From assembly GCA_016711085.1 (NCBI GenBank), contig JADJTR010000001.1, forward strand, positions 1 through 64,000: a stretch of DNA of 64,000 nucleotides. The letters are read 5' to 3'. The stretch comes from Phyllobacteriaceae bacterium. GTDB taxonomy: Bacteria > Pseudomonadota > Alphaproteobacteria > Rhizobiales > Rhizobiaceae. This document shows positions 1 to 10,753 of the stretch, piece after piece. Within the stretch, counting starts at the first letter, position 1. The number at the start of each line of letters is the position of its first letter. Both the position numbers and the translations under genes were made by a program. The notes under the pieces were generated by a model. That model made no database searches. It saw nothing but the letters and a program-made list of their open reading frames with translations, and was not told the origin of the DNA.

Positions 1-2591
<2,591 letters not shown>

Positions 2592-2612
2592 ACCCGGAGC
2601 AAGAAAAGCGGG

Positions 2613-2642
2613 AGGCCGGGCCAAAGCCCGTCCTTTTGCTTT
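2613..2642 (+). terminator. Rho-independent-type hairpin after infB
   Basis: A 9-bp stem with one mismatch (2613-2621 with 2626-2634) around the loop CAAA is followed by TTTTGCTTT. It begins 22 nt after the infB stop and would end or attenuate infB transcripts before the next gene. Confidence 0.65.
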
Positions 2643-3171
2643 GAGCGGCGACGCGGCCAAATCGCGCCGCCTTCGGCGCTATCCTTTGGAGCCGGCCGAT
2701 GCGCTGGCTTACGAAAGCCTGCCGCGCGAACTCGGCGGCTGGCGGCTGATCGCCTTCATGGCATGGATGGCGTCGGCCGGAGGCGTTCTTGCGGCCCTGC
2801 CGGAAGGCCTCGTCGGCTCACCCTGGGAGTGGCGGCTCATCGCCGCCGGTGCGGCTATCGTCGCCATCTTCTGGCTGGCCGCGCTTGCCTTTCGACAACT
2901 GCTGGCGCGGTGGCGCGCGCACAGGCGGCTTCCGCGCGCCGTCATGGCGGAACTTGCCGAATTCGACGATTACCTGCGCGAGACAATCGATGGTTTGACC
3001 CGTGAAATGACAGCGACGGAAATCGGCGTCGTCCATGTTCTCCCGGACCTGATCGTGGTTGAATCGCGACGGCACCCGATACTTGTTCCGGCGTCCGCTT
3101 TCGACGATGCGGACGACAAGGGCGCGTTCGCGGCGCGCTGGAACGACATCGCCGATAATGCCGCGCCGTGA
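2641..3171 (+). CDS. Small two-TM membrane protein, YcxB-like C-terminus
   Basis: Conserved-looking membrane protein of unknown function, about 176 aa from the TTG used here. Two hydrophobic segments (around WRLIAFMAWMASAGGVLAAL and AAGAAIVAIFWLAALAF) are followed by a soluble C-terminal part ending HPILVPASAFDD...AFAARW, which resembles the C-terminal strand-helix of YcxB-like proteins. The start is uncertain: TTG 2641 and TTG 2686 keep the first helix whole, while ATG 2758 would cut into it. None has a good Shine-Dalgarno. It sits between the infB hairpin and rbfA, a place where related genomes usually have no gene. Confidence 0.6.
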   Translation: MSGDAAKSRRLRRYPLEPADALAYESLPRELGGWRLIAFMAWMASAGGVLAALPEGLVGSPWEWRLIAAGAAIVAIFWLAALAFRQLLARWRAHRRLPRAVMAELAEFDDYLRETIDGLTREMTATEIGVVHVLPDLIVVESRRHPILVPASAFDDADDKGAFAARWNDIADNAAP

Positions 3172-3275
3172 CGGGCGTGATTTTCGGTGGCGTTCATGGA
3201 CAATCGCCGTTATGAGGCCTGCCATCCAACCGGCGCCGGTCCGATCCCGCCGCCCGTGACGAAGGAAACCTTTTC

Positions 3276-3689
3276 ATGACCAGGAACGAAGGCGGCAAGG
3301 GGCCGTCGCAAAGGCAATTGCGCGTCGGCGAGCAGGTGCGCCATGCGCTGGCCGGACTGTTGCAGCGCGACGAAATCCGCGACGACGTGATCGAGACCCA
3401 CGTCATTTCGGTGTCGGAGGTTCGCATGTCGCCGGACCTGAAACTGGCGACGGCATTCGTTACGCCGCTCGGCGCGAAGGACGAGGAGGCCGTTGTCGCC
3501 GCGCTCAATCACCACGCCCGCTTCATCCGCGGCCGTTTGTCGCCGGCCTTGCGCCAGATGCGCTCGATGCCGGAGGTGCGTTTCCGCCTCGACACCTCCT
3601 TCGACAATTTCCGCAGAATAGATGAATTGCTGCATTCGCCGGAAGTCCAGCGCGATCTCGGCAAGGACGAAGGGGACGGGCAAGACTGA
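3276..3689 (+). CDS. rbfA: Ribosome-binding factor A
   Basis: RbfA is a KH-fold 30S assembly factor acting on the 16S rRNA 5' helix during late maturation and cold adaptation. The 137-aa product has the expected length and pattern: RQLRVGEQVRHAL near the N-terminus, then VIETHVISVSEVRMSPDLKLATAFV, and the PEVRFRLDTSFDN strand near the end. The ATG is preceded by GAAGGAA. The stop overlaps the truB start by one base (TGATG), indicating coupled translation. Confidence 0.97.
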   Translation: MTRNEGGKGPSQRQLRVGEQVRHALAGLLQRDEIRDDVIETHVISVSEVRMSPDLKLATAFVTPLGAKDEEAVVAALNHHARFIRGRLSPALRQMRSMPEVRFRLDTSFDNFRRIDELLHSPEVQRDLGKDEGDGQD

Positions 3690-4645
3690 TGTCCAAGCCG
3701 CGCAAGCCGAAGGCCCGTCCGGTTTCAGGCTGGGTCATTCTCGACAAACCGGCCGGCATGGGCTCGACCGAGGCGGTGGCCCGCGTCAAGCGCCTGTTCA
3801 ATGCCGACAAGGCGGGTCACGCCGGCACGCTCGATCCGCTCGCCTCCGGCATGCTGCCGATCGCGCTCGGCGAGGCGACCAAGACCGTGCCCTATGTGAT
3901 GGACGGCGCCAAGGTCTACCGCTTCACCGTCGCCTGGGGCGAGGAGCGCGCCACCGACGATCTGGAGGGCGCGGCGACGGCGCATTCGGACAAGCGCCCC
4001 GATCGCGCCGCCATCGAGGCGCTGCTGCCGCGCTACACCGGCGTCATCCAGCAGAAACCGCCGGCGTTTTCGGCGATCAAGATCGGCGGCGAACGCGCCT
4101 ACGATCTCGCCCGGGAAGGTGAAGTCGTCGACATTCCGGCGCGCGAGGTCGAGATCGGCCGAATCGATATCGTCGGGTCGCCCGATGCCGGTCATACCGA
4201 ATTCGAGGTCGAATGCGGCAAAGGCACCTATGTGCGCTCGCTTGCCCGCGATTTCGGCCGCGACCTCGGCTGTTACGGCCACGTCTCGGTTCTGCGTCGC
4301 GCCGAAGTGTCGCCGTTCACGCCGGACGACCTTGTGACCGTCGATGCGCTCGAAGCCGCGCGCGCCGCCGACGATGCGGCCGGCGCGCCGGACGCGAAGG
4401 TGCACCAGGCGATCGACGCGCTGTTGGTCGAGACGGCCGCCGCGCTCGCCGGCCTGCCGCACATGGCGCTCACCGACGACCAGGCGACGCGGGTGCGGCT
4501 CGGCAATGCGGTCATTTTGCGCGGCCGCGACGCACCGCTCGACGCCGAGGAGGTCTGGGTGACCGCGCGCGGGAAACTGGTGGCGCTCGGCCACGTTGAG
4601 GCGGGACAATTCCAGCCCAAACGGGTATTTCAGGGCAGGGTGTGA
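3689..4645 (+). CDS. truB: tRNA pseudouridine(55) synthase TruB
   Basis: Converts U55 to pseudouridine in the T-loop of tRNAs. The 318-aa protein carries the family signature HAGTLDPLASGMLPIALGEATK near residue 45, in which the Asp is the catalytic nucleophile. QKPPAFSAIKIGGERAYDLAREGE follows, then the conserved CGKGTYVRSLARDFG. A PUA-like C-terminal region has diverged. It is coupled to rbfA by a one-base overlap. In relatives rpsO usually follows truB directly; here nhaA follows and rpsO lies about 35 kb away. Confidence 0.97.
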   Translation: MSKPRKPKARPVSGWVILDKPAGMGSTEAVARVKRLFNADKAGHAGTLDPLASGMLPIALGEATKTVPYVMDGAKVYRFTVAWGEERATDDLEGAATAHSDKRPDRAAIEALLPRYTGVIQQKPPAFSAIKIGGERAYDLAREGEVVDIPAREVEIGRIDIVGSPDAGHTEFEVECGKGTYVRSLARDFGRDLGCYGHVSVLRRAEVSPFTPDDLVTVDALEAARAADDAAGAPDAKVHQAIDALLVETAAALAGLPHMALTDDQATRVRLGNAVILRGRDAPLDAEEVWVTARGKLVALGHVEAGQFQPKRVFQGRV

Positions 4646-4689
4646 ATCGCGCGCCGCATCCGCGGCGCCGGCGCACGGGACAGGTTAAG

Positions 4690-5838
4690 ATGGTACGACC
4701 AGCGGCGTCGCCGATCCAGGAGTTTCTCGCCAGCGAAGCCGCCGGCGGAATCTTGCTGATGGCGGCGGCGGCGATTGCGCTTGTCGTCGCCAATTCGCCC
4801 CTCGCGCCGGCCTATTTCGACCTTCTCGGCGCCAATGTCCTCGGACTGACGACGCTGCACTGGATCAACGATGCGCTGATGGCGGTGTTTTTCCTGCTCG
4901 TCGGCCTCGAAATCAAACGCGAATTCCTGGACGGCGAATTATCGACCTGGCCGAAGCGGGTGTTGCCGGCCATCGCCGCGCTGGGTGGCATGGCGGTTCC
5001 GGCCGCGATCTACCTTGGTTTCAATTCCGGCCCGTCCGGCATGACGAATGGTTGGGCGATACCGACGGCGACGGACATCGCTTTCGCGCTCGGCGTGCTT
5101 GCTCTGCTCGGCGATCGCGTTCCCTCCAGCCTGAAAGTGTTTTTGACCGCGCTCGCCATTCTCGACGATCTGGGCGCTGTCGTCGTCATTGCCGTGTTCT
5201 ATTCCCACGGCTTGTCGCTGTGGGCGATTGCCGCCGCCGGCGGAATCACCATCGCACTGGCGCTGCTGAACGTCTTTGCGGTGCGGCGACTGTGGCCATA
5301 TCTGGTCCTTGGAGTCGCACTTTGGCTATTCATGCATGAGTCCGGCATCCACGCCACGATTGCCGGCGTTGTTCTCGCCATCGCCATTCCGCTCAAGGCC
5401 GCCGACGCCCGCCCGTTGGAAACGCTCGAGCACAGCCTGCACAAACCGGTGTCGTTCGCCATCGTGCCGCTCTTCGGCTTCGCCAATGCGGGCGTTGCCT
5501 TGGGCGGCGCGGGGGCCCTGACCCATCCTGTCACGCTCGGCGTTGCGGCGGGTTTGTTTTTCGGCAAGCAGGCGGGCGTTTTCGCGACCACGGCGCTGGC
5601 GTTGGCGCTCGGCTGGGGCGAGCGTCCCCGGGGTGCGACCTGGACGCAGATCTATGGCGTCAGCCTGTTGACCGGCATCGGCTTCACCATGAGCCTGTTC
5701 ATCGGCGCGCTGGCGTTTCCCGACGCCGGCTCGCTCGGCGATGCGGTGAAAACCGGCGTCCTGGCCGGTTCGGTCCTGTCGGCGCTTGCCGGGGCGGCGT
5801 TGCTGGTGACATCGTCTCGCGTTGGCCGCGAGACGTAA
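4690..5838 (+). CDS. nhaA: Na+/H+ antiporter NhaA
   Basis: Inner-membrane antiporter exchanging Na+ or Li+ for protons in pH and salt homeostasis. The 382-aa product aligns with NhaA throughout: SEAAGGILLMAAAAIALVVANS, WINDALMAVFFLLVGLEIKREFL, GWAIPTATDIAFALGVLALLG, and the ion-binding pair in ILDDLGAVVVIAVFY. About twelve hydrophobic helices are visible. A GTG at 4642 overlapping the truB stop extends the frame by 16 residues, but family members start close to the IQEFLASEAAGG segment, so ATG 4690 is preferred. The gene converges on the receiver gene at 5842. Confidence 0.95.
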   Translation: MVRPAASPIQEFLASEAAGGILLMAAAAIALVVANSPLAPAYFDLLGANVLGLTTLHWINDALMAVFFLLVGLEIKREFLDGELSTWPKRVLPAIAALGGMAVPAAIYLGFNSGPSGMTNGWAIPTATDIAFALGVLALLGDRVPSSLKVFLTALAILDDLGAVVVIAVFYSHGLSLWAIAAAGGITIALALLNVFAVRRLWPYLVLGVALWLFMHESGIHATIAGVVLAIAIPLKAADARPLETLEHSLHKPVSFAIVPLFGFANAGVALGGAGALTHPVTLGVAAGLFFGKQAGVFATTALALALGWGERPRGATWTQIYGVSLLTGIGFTMSLFIGALAFPDAGSLGDAVKTGVLAGSVLSALAGAALLVTSSRVGRET

Positions 5839-5841
5839 GCG

Positions 5842-6222
5842 TCAGGCGGCTTCCGGCGTCTTGCCCATCCAGCGGTCCATTTTCGACAGCAACCGCGGCA
5901 GATCGACCGGCTTGGTGTCGAAGTCGCAACAGCCGGCGGCGAAACTCTTTTCGCGATCGGACTCGAAGGCGCTCGCCGTCAGCGCGATGATCGGGATCGC
6001 CCGTGTCGAAGGGTCGGCCTTGATCATGCGTGTCGCTTCCCAGCCGTCGATTTCGCCAAGTCCGATATCCATCAGGATGACATCGGGCTTCAACTCCTTG
6101 GCGGCGGCGACGCCCGTCAGCGCGTCCTCGGCGAAGCGGATCGAAAAACCGCGCCGTTCGAGGCGGCGGCCGAGCACGTCGCGATTGACCGGGTTGTCCT
6201 CAACGATCAGCACCAGGCTCAT
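5842..6222 (-). CDS. Stand-alone CheY-like response regulator
   Basis: A 126-aa single receiver domain with no output domain. Acidic pocket E8/D9, phospho-acceptor D52 (ILMDIGL), T82 and K104 (DTKP) are all present, so it should be phosphorylated. It begins 22 nt after the stop of the hybrid histidine kinase on the same strand. It may serve as that kinase's partner or as a phosphate sink. The output is unknown, though similarity to DivK-type regulators is possible. Confidence 0.9.
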   Translation of the reverse strand: MSLVLIVEDNPVNRDVLGRRLERRGFSIRFAEDALTGVAAAKELKPDVILMDIGLGEIDGWEATRMIKADPSTRAIPIIALTASAFESDREKSFAAGCCDFDTKPVDLPRLLSKMDRWMGKTPEAA

Positions 6223-6243
6223 TTCCAGTACTCCGGATTCGGC

Positions 6244-8160
6244 TTATGCCGCGCGCTTGTCGTTATTGGCGCGGTAGTCCGCGACGAGAGCGAGCGCCTG
6301 TTTCATTTTCACGCTGTCGACAGGCTTTGCCACCGAACCGATGGCGCCGAGTTCGCGCGCTTTCTGGCGTTCCTCGAGCACGGAGACCATGACGACCGGG
6401 ATCGCCGCTGTCACCGGATCGGATTTCAGCGTGGCAAGCACATCCCAGCCATTGAGGCCCGGCATGAGAATGTCGATGAAGATCGCGGCGGGCCGCACCG
6501 TACGGGCGATTTGCAGCACCGATTCCGGCGCATCGGTGGAAATGGCGCTGAACCCTTCCTTTTGCAACAGGCGCTCCGCCAGTTCCAAGAAGGCATGATC
6601 GTCGTCGACGACCAGCACGCGCTCCATGCGCGTCGCAGCACCGCCGGCCGCCATGCCGTGATAGCCGGATTTGCGGCTCTTTTCGTCGGCGTTCGCCTCC
6701 GATACGCCGGTTTCTTTCAGCGCGGGGCTGACGGGCAGCGAGATCGTGAAGGTCGAACCTTTGCCGACTTCGCTGGCGACCGCAATCTCGCCGCCCATGA
6801 GCCGGATCAGGTTGCGCGACAAGGACAACCCAAGACCGGTGCCGCCGAATTTCGCCGCGATGGCCGGGCTGGCCTGGGAGAAATTGGAGAACAGAGCTTG
6901 CTGTTGCGCCTCCGAAATGCCGACGCCGGTATCCATGACCGAAATGTGGATCCAATCGCCATCCTCGCGCGTCTCCCGCTTGGCCGCGAGCGTGATCTGG
7001 CCGTTCTGGGTGAATTTCGATGCGTTGGACAAGAGATTGAAAATGGCCTGGCGCAATTTGGTCGCGTCGGCGCGGATGGCGCCGAGTTCGCCTTCGCGGG
7101 CCACGGCGAAAGCGTTGGTGTTCTTCGCCGCCAAAGGCCGCGCCGTCGATTCGACTTCGCCGACAAGCGCGTCCAGATCAACGTTTTCGACATTCAGCTC
7201 CATCTTGCCGGCCTCGATCTTGGAGATATCGAGGATGTCGTTGACCATAGCGAGCAGGTGCTTGCCGGCGGAATTGATTTTCTGAAGGTCGGCGATCTGG
7301 CCGCCATTGCCGTCCAGCTCGGCGTCTTCGAGGAGGATTTCGGTGTAGCCGAGCACGGCATTGAGAGGCGTACGCAATTCGTGGCTCATTTTCGCCAGGA
7401 ATTCCGACTTGGCGCCGTTGGCCCGCTCCGCTTCGTCCTTGGCGCGTTCGGCTTCGTCCTTGGCGTAGGTCAGCGCCCGCATCGTGTCGCGATGGCGATC
7501 GATTTCCTTGAGCAACTCGGACTGCGAATCGACCACCGACGCGTAGTAGCTGGCCATCAGGTAGACATAGACCGTGGCGCTGAGCGCCGAAATCATGCCG
7601 ACGGTGACCATCTCTTCTATCGGGATGTGGACCGGGAAGCCGCCGGAACTGAGGTAGGCCCCGTAGAAAACGGAAATGCCGATCAGCATCTCGGCGAAGA
7701 TGGCGACGCGCGCCACGAGGCCGGAACCGAGGTAAAAGAAGCCGAGCAGCGGAACCGCGAGCAACCAGATCAGGAAGGGAGACGAGGTGCCGCCGTAATT
7801 GAAGGAGCCCCACAGCAACGCAAAATTAAGGTTGGCGACAGAAATCAGCGCCAGCGTTGTGTATTTTCGCGGAAAAAGCTTCAACGCGATCGGGAAAAGC
7901 CAGAACGCCGATATCGAAATGCCGAGAATCAGCACATGCGGCATCGGATTCGGATCGCTTGCCAGCAGGTACAGGGTGATCGGATGGCTGATGATCGGCC
8001 CGAAAAGGTGGCTGATCAAGAACATGCGCACGCGTTTCTTGGCGTGGATGTCACCGGCGAACTCCCGCGGAGTCAGCCATTCGATCAGGCCGTCGATCAA
8101 TTCCATCGGCTTCATTTTACCCGCCTCGCCTTTTCGATGAGCGATTATCGAGCCAGTCAT
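6244..8160 (-). CDS. Membrane hybrid sensor histidine kinase
   Basis: A 638-aa hybrid kinase. Residues about 45-205 form roughly six transmembrane helices, followed by a short coiled coil with a KDEAERA repeat. A HisKA domain with phospho-site H260 (KMSHELRTPLNA) follows, then HATPase_c with N-box N375/N379, G1 DTGVGI around 410 and G2 GTGLGLSLS around 440. A C-terminal receiver has phospho-acceptor D563 and acidic DDD near 520. There is no recognisable extracellular sensor, so the signal may be membrane-derived. An alternative start at 8115 removes 15 residues. It forms an apparent operon with the single receiver downstream. Confidence 0.93.
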   Translation of the reverse strand: MTGSIIAHRKGEAGKMKPMELIDGLIEWLTPREFAGDIHAKKRVRMFLISHLFGPIISHPITLYLLASDPNPMPHVLILGISISAFWLFPIALKLFPRKYTTLALISVANLNFALLWGSFNYGGTSSPFLIWLLAVPLLGFFYLGSGLVARVAIFAEMLIGISVFYGAYLSSGGFPVHIPIEEMVTVGMISALSATVYVYLMASYYASVVDSQSELLKEIDRHRDTMRALTYAKDEAERAKDEAERANGAKSEFLAKMSHELRTPLNAVLGYTEILLEDAELDGNGGQIADLQKINSAGKHLLAMVNDILDISKIEAGKMELNVENVDLDALVGEVESTARPLAAKNTNAFAVAREGELGAIRADATKLRQAIFNLLSNASKFTQNGQITLAAKRETREDGDWIHISVMDTGVGISEAQQQALFSNFSQASPAIAAKFGGTGLGLSLSRNLIRLMGGEIAVASEVGKGSTFTISLPVSPALKETGVSEANADEKSRKSGYHGMAAGGAATRMERVLVVDDDHAFLELAERLLQKEGFSAISTDAPESVLQIARTVRPAAIFIDILMPGLNGWDVLATLKSDPVTAAIPVVMVSVLEERQKARELGAIGSVAKPVDSVKMKQALALVADYRANNDKRAA

Positions 8161-8302
8161 TTAAGCGATAGCGCTTGAGATTCCGTAAACCCGGGTGAAC
8201 GAGATCAACCCTTGACCGTCGTTTCGCTAAAATTGAGGGGAATTGCTTCAGCAGGGTTTCAACCGTCGTTGCTATCATGGCCGTGTTCGAAGGAGGCGGG
8301 AC

Positions 8303-9022
8303 ATGCTGGCCAGGAATCGTATCGCGGATGGACACGAAGCCCACGAAGCGTTTGCTCAAACCTTGCGACGCAACAACGGCTTTCCCGCCGATCGGGCCGA
8401 ACGCCCGGAAACAATCGACAATCTCGGCCTGTCCGCCCTGCAAGCGGTGACCGGATCGCTCGAGGGTCCGCAGGGCCTTCATGCGCCAACCCTGTTCGTC
8501 GCCTTGGGCGCCTTGGCCGGCTATGCGGCAAAATGGGCCGTCGCTCTCGATATAGCCGACGGACGGGTCTCCGACGATTTCCGGCTTCAACCGGGCGAAG
8601 GTCGCCGGTCAGTCGTCTATTCCGATCACGTACGCGACCTGGTCGCCGGGCTTTCCCGTCAAAGCGCGCTGTCGATCGTCCTCGGGGCCGCGACTCGCGC
8701 CAATGCCTCTTCGTTCGCCAAGCTCGAAGCTTTGACCCATCGCGCCATCCTTCCCGGACGCGCCAACGCCATGCCTGATTATTCGGTCGAGGCTCGTCAT
8801 TTTCCGCAATTTGCCCCGGAAGCGCTCCTCATGATGTTGTGGGAAAATATCGGTCGCACCTTCAGGGCCGAACGTCGCCCGCGCGGCGATCTGGCTTTGG
8901 GCCTTGCCTTTGCCGCCGCTCATGCGTTGAGCGCCTGGCGCAGCGAGCTCTCCGTTGAGACCGCCGCGACGCTTTTCGTGGAGAGCGCCTTGGCGATGTC
9001 GAAGATCGATCGGGCCTTTTAA
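8303..9022 (+). CDS. Hypothetical protein, 239 aa
   Basis: I do not recognise a named family. The start at 8303 is chosen for its strong GGAGGCGGG Shine-Dalgarno; an earlier in-frame ATG at 8243 lacks one. The protein is soluble and largely helical, with an Ala/Leu-rich core (LFVALGALAGYAAKWAVALDI) and a hydrophobic C-terminal helix region. No signal peptide or catalytic motif is evident. It is divergent from the hybrid kinase, with about 140 nt of shared upstream sequence. Confidence 0.7.
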   Translation: MLARNRIADGHEAHEAFAQTLRRNNGFPADRAERPETIDNLGLSALQAVTGSLEGPQGLHAPTLFVALGALAGYAAKWAVALDIADGRVSDDFRLQPGEGRRSVVYSDHVRDLVAGLSRQSALSIVLGAATRANASSFAKLEALTHRAILPGRANAMPDYSVEARHFPQFAPEALLMMLWENIGRTFRAERRPRGDLALGLAFAAAHALSAWRSELSVETAATLFVESALAMSKIDRAF

Positions 9023-9108
9023 AAAATTTCCCGCGCATTAACTGTTTAACCTTTCCTCAACCATGCCTGTTTACCTTCTCGACAGTTACCTTGTTGGGAG
9101 TTTGGCAT

Positions 9109-9709
9109 CATGCGCATTCTGGCGCTCGGACTTGTTGCCTTTTGGGATCGTCGACCGCTGTTTTAGCCCGGACCCGGAAATCGTTGCGGCGCCGGAGGCG
9201 TCGTCCGAACGGTTCGGCGATTGGACCAGGGATACGCCTCCCTTTCGCTCGGCTATGGCTGGCTGCATGATGTCGACAACCGCTTCGTGCCGGCGCTCCG
9301 CACCGCGGGCTCCGACAAGATCATCGGGCTTTCGGTCGGATACCTGCATCAGGCAGGCAAATTCGTCGCCGGCGCCGAAGGCGCCTACCAATACCAGCAC
9401 ATTGTCTTCCAGGGTCTGCCGGTCGGCTTTCCCGAAATCAGCGCCGACGAAGGCTGGATGGTGCGCGGCCGTGTCGGCGTCGCTCACGACCGCTGGCTGG
9501 CCACCGCCAATGTTGGCGCCATCTACGGGACCACCAATATCGGCATGAAAGGCTGGGGCGCGATTGCCGGCGCCAGCGTCGACTATCTGATGACGGCGAA
9601 CATTTTCGCCGGCGTCGCCTACGACCACCAGTTCTACCGGAATTTCAGCGGGGTGCCGCTCGACGCCGACATCGACCAGATCTCGATGCGGATCGGTTAC
9701 AAGTTCTGA
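9109..9709 (+). CDS. Outer-membrane beta-barrel protein, two frame breaks
   Basis: Opacity/Omp25-like small beta-barrel protein. ATG 9109 has a GGGAG Shine-Dalgarno and begins a signal peptide (MRILALGLVAF). The signal peptide, the mature N-terminus (DPEIVAAPEASSERFGDWT) and the barrel (QGYASLSLGYGWLHD to the C-terminal ISMRIGYKF) lie in three different frames. One base appears lost near 9139 (run of T) and another near 9224 (run of C). The final aromatic residue and alternating strands fit an eight-stranded porin-like protein of about 200 aa. Sequence errors are likelier than a true pseudogene because each segment is well conserved. It overlaps the fdsD 3' end. Confidence 0.75.
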
Positions 9710-9933
9710 CGACAGGCAATGGGAGGCCGCCGTATTCGAGCGGCGGCTTCAAGAACCAATGGCTGCAGACCACCAGCGCCGTCCTCGACCGCCGCGAACA
9801 ACTGCGCCCGCATGCGCGGGTCCCAGAAATTGTTGATGTGCTCGGCGAGGCCCGCCACGCCCTCCTCGCGGGGCGCGGAGGCGAAGAACGTTGCGATCTG
9901 GTTCGCCATGGTCACGATTTTATCACGCCACAT
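9697..9933 (-). CDS. fdsD: NAD-dependent formate dehydrogenase delta subunit
   Basis: A 78-aa accessory subunit needed for assembly or stability of the Fds complex. The motifs KIVTMANQIATFF, HINNFWDPRMRAQL and LQPLVLEAAARIRRP match FdsD. The start at 9933 is preferred because homologues begin six or seven residues before the MANQIA segment; it overlaps the fdhD 3' end by 11 nt. It is the last gene of the operon and its end overlaps the convergent outer-membrane gene. Confidence 0.88.
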   Translation of the reverse strand: MWRDKIVTMANQIATFFASAPREEGVAGLAEHINNFWDPRMRAQLFAAVEDGAGGLQPLVLEAAARIRRPPIACRQNL

Positions 9934-10753
9934 GCGCGGCCTTCCCCCCGTCAATGCGCCCGAAATGGGTACATAGTTCGAATTCCTCGCCGCGCACCAG
10001 AGCGGCGAGAGTCACGCCAGCAGCATCGGCGGTGCGCACAGCAAGCGCGGTTGGCGCTGATACGGCGGCGATGACCGGAACGCCGAAGGCGGCGGCCTTT
10101 TGCACCATCTCCACCGAAATGCGGCAGGTGAGGGCGATCACGCCGGTCGATGCCGCGATGCCGGACCGTGCCATCGCGCCGATCAATTTGTCGAGTGCAT
10201 TGTGACGTCCGACATCTTCGCGAACCAGGACGATGCCCGCGCCGGGCAAATGGAAACCGGCCGCGTGGGCCGCGCCCGTCTGGCCGTTGAGCGGTTGTCG
10301 CTTCGACAGTTCGGCGATCGCGGAGACAATGTCCGTGGACGCGAAATGCACCCCGCTTCGCACCGGGCGCGCCGGGCGGAGGGCAGCCTCGATCGATTCG
10401 ACGCCGCACAGGCCGCAGCCGGCCGGACCCGCCATGGCGCGCCGCCGGGAGGCGATGGCTTCGCCAACCTCCCGCCGCATGCGCACCTGCAAATCGATGC
10501 CGCCCCCGGTCGCGACGATTCCAATGTCTTCGATGTCTTCGATGGTCGAGGCAAAGCCTTCGGTCAGGCTGAAACCCACGGCGAAATCCTCAAGATCCGC
10601 CGGCGTCGCCATCATCACCGCGTGGGTCGAGCCGTTATAGGTGAGCGCGACGGCCGTTTCTTCCGGGACCATGCGTGGTTCGGTGACGAATCGGCCGCCG
10701 CGCCGCGCCAGTCGCTGCGCCTTGACGGCGGCGGAGGGCAGCCGATCATTCAT
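9923..10753 (-). CDS. fdhD: Formate dehydrogenase accessory sulfurtransferase FdhD
   Basis: Transfers sulfur from a cysteine desulfurase to the molybdenum cofactor of formate dehydrogenase. It equals FdsC in fds operons. The 276-aa product has the catalytic C-x2-C loop (GPAGCGLCGVES), the FAVGFSLTEGF segment and the VREDVGRHNALDKLIG signature. Its start overlaps the fdsA stop by four bases (ATGA), so maturation factor and catalytic subunit are probably made together. Confidence 0.95.
   Translation of the reverse strand: MNDRLPSAAVKAQRLARRGGRFVTEPRMVPEETAVALTYNGSTHAVMMATPADLEDFAVGFSLTEGFASTIEDIEDIGIVATGGGIDLQVRMRREVGEAIASRRRAMAGPAGCGLCGVESIEAALRPARPVRSGVHFASTDIVSAIAELSKRQPLNGQTGAAHAAGFHLPGAGIVLVREDVGRHNALDKLIGAMARSGIAASTGVIALTCRISVEMVQKAAAFGVPVIAAVSAPTALAVRTADAAGVTLAALVRGEEFELCTHFGRIDGGKAAHVA

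Noticed and set aside
9109..9709. Calling the beta-barrel gene a true pseudogene
   Set aside because: Both breaks are single-base losses in short runs and the barrel is intact to its terminal Phe. Similar breaks hit pnp, so sequence error is likelier.
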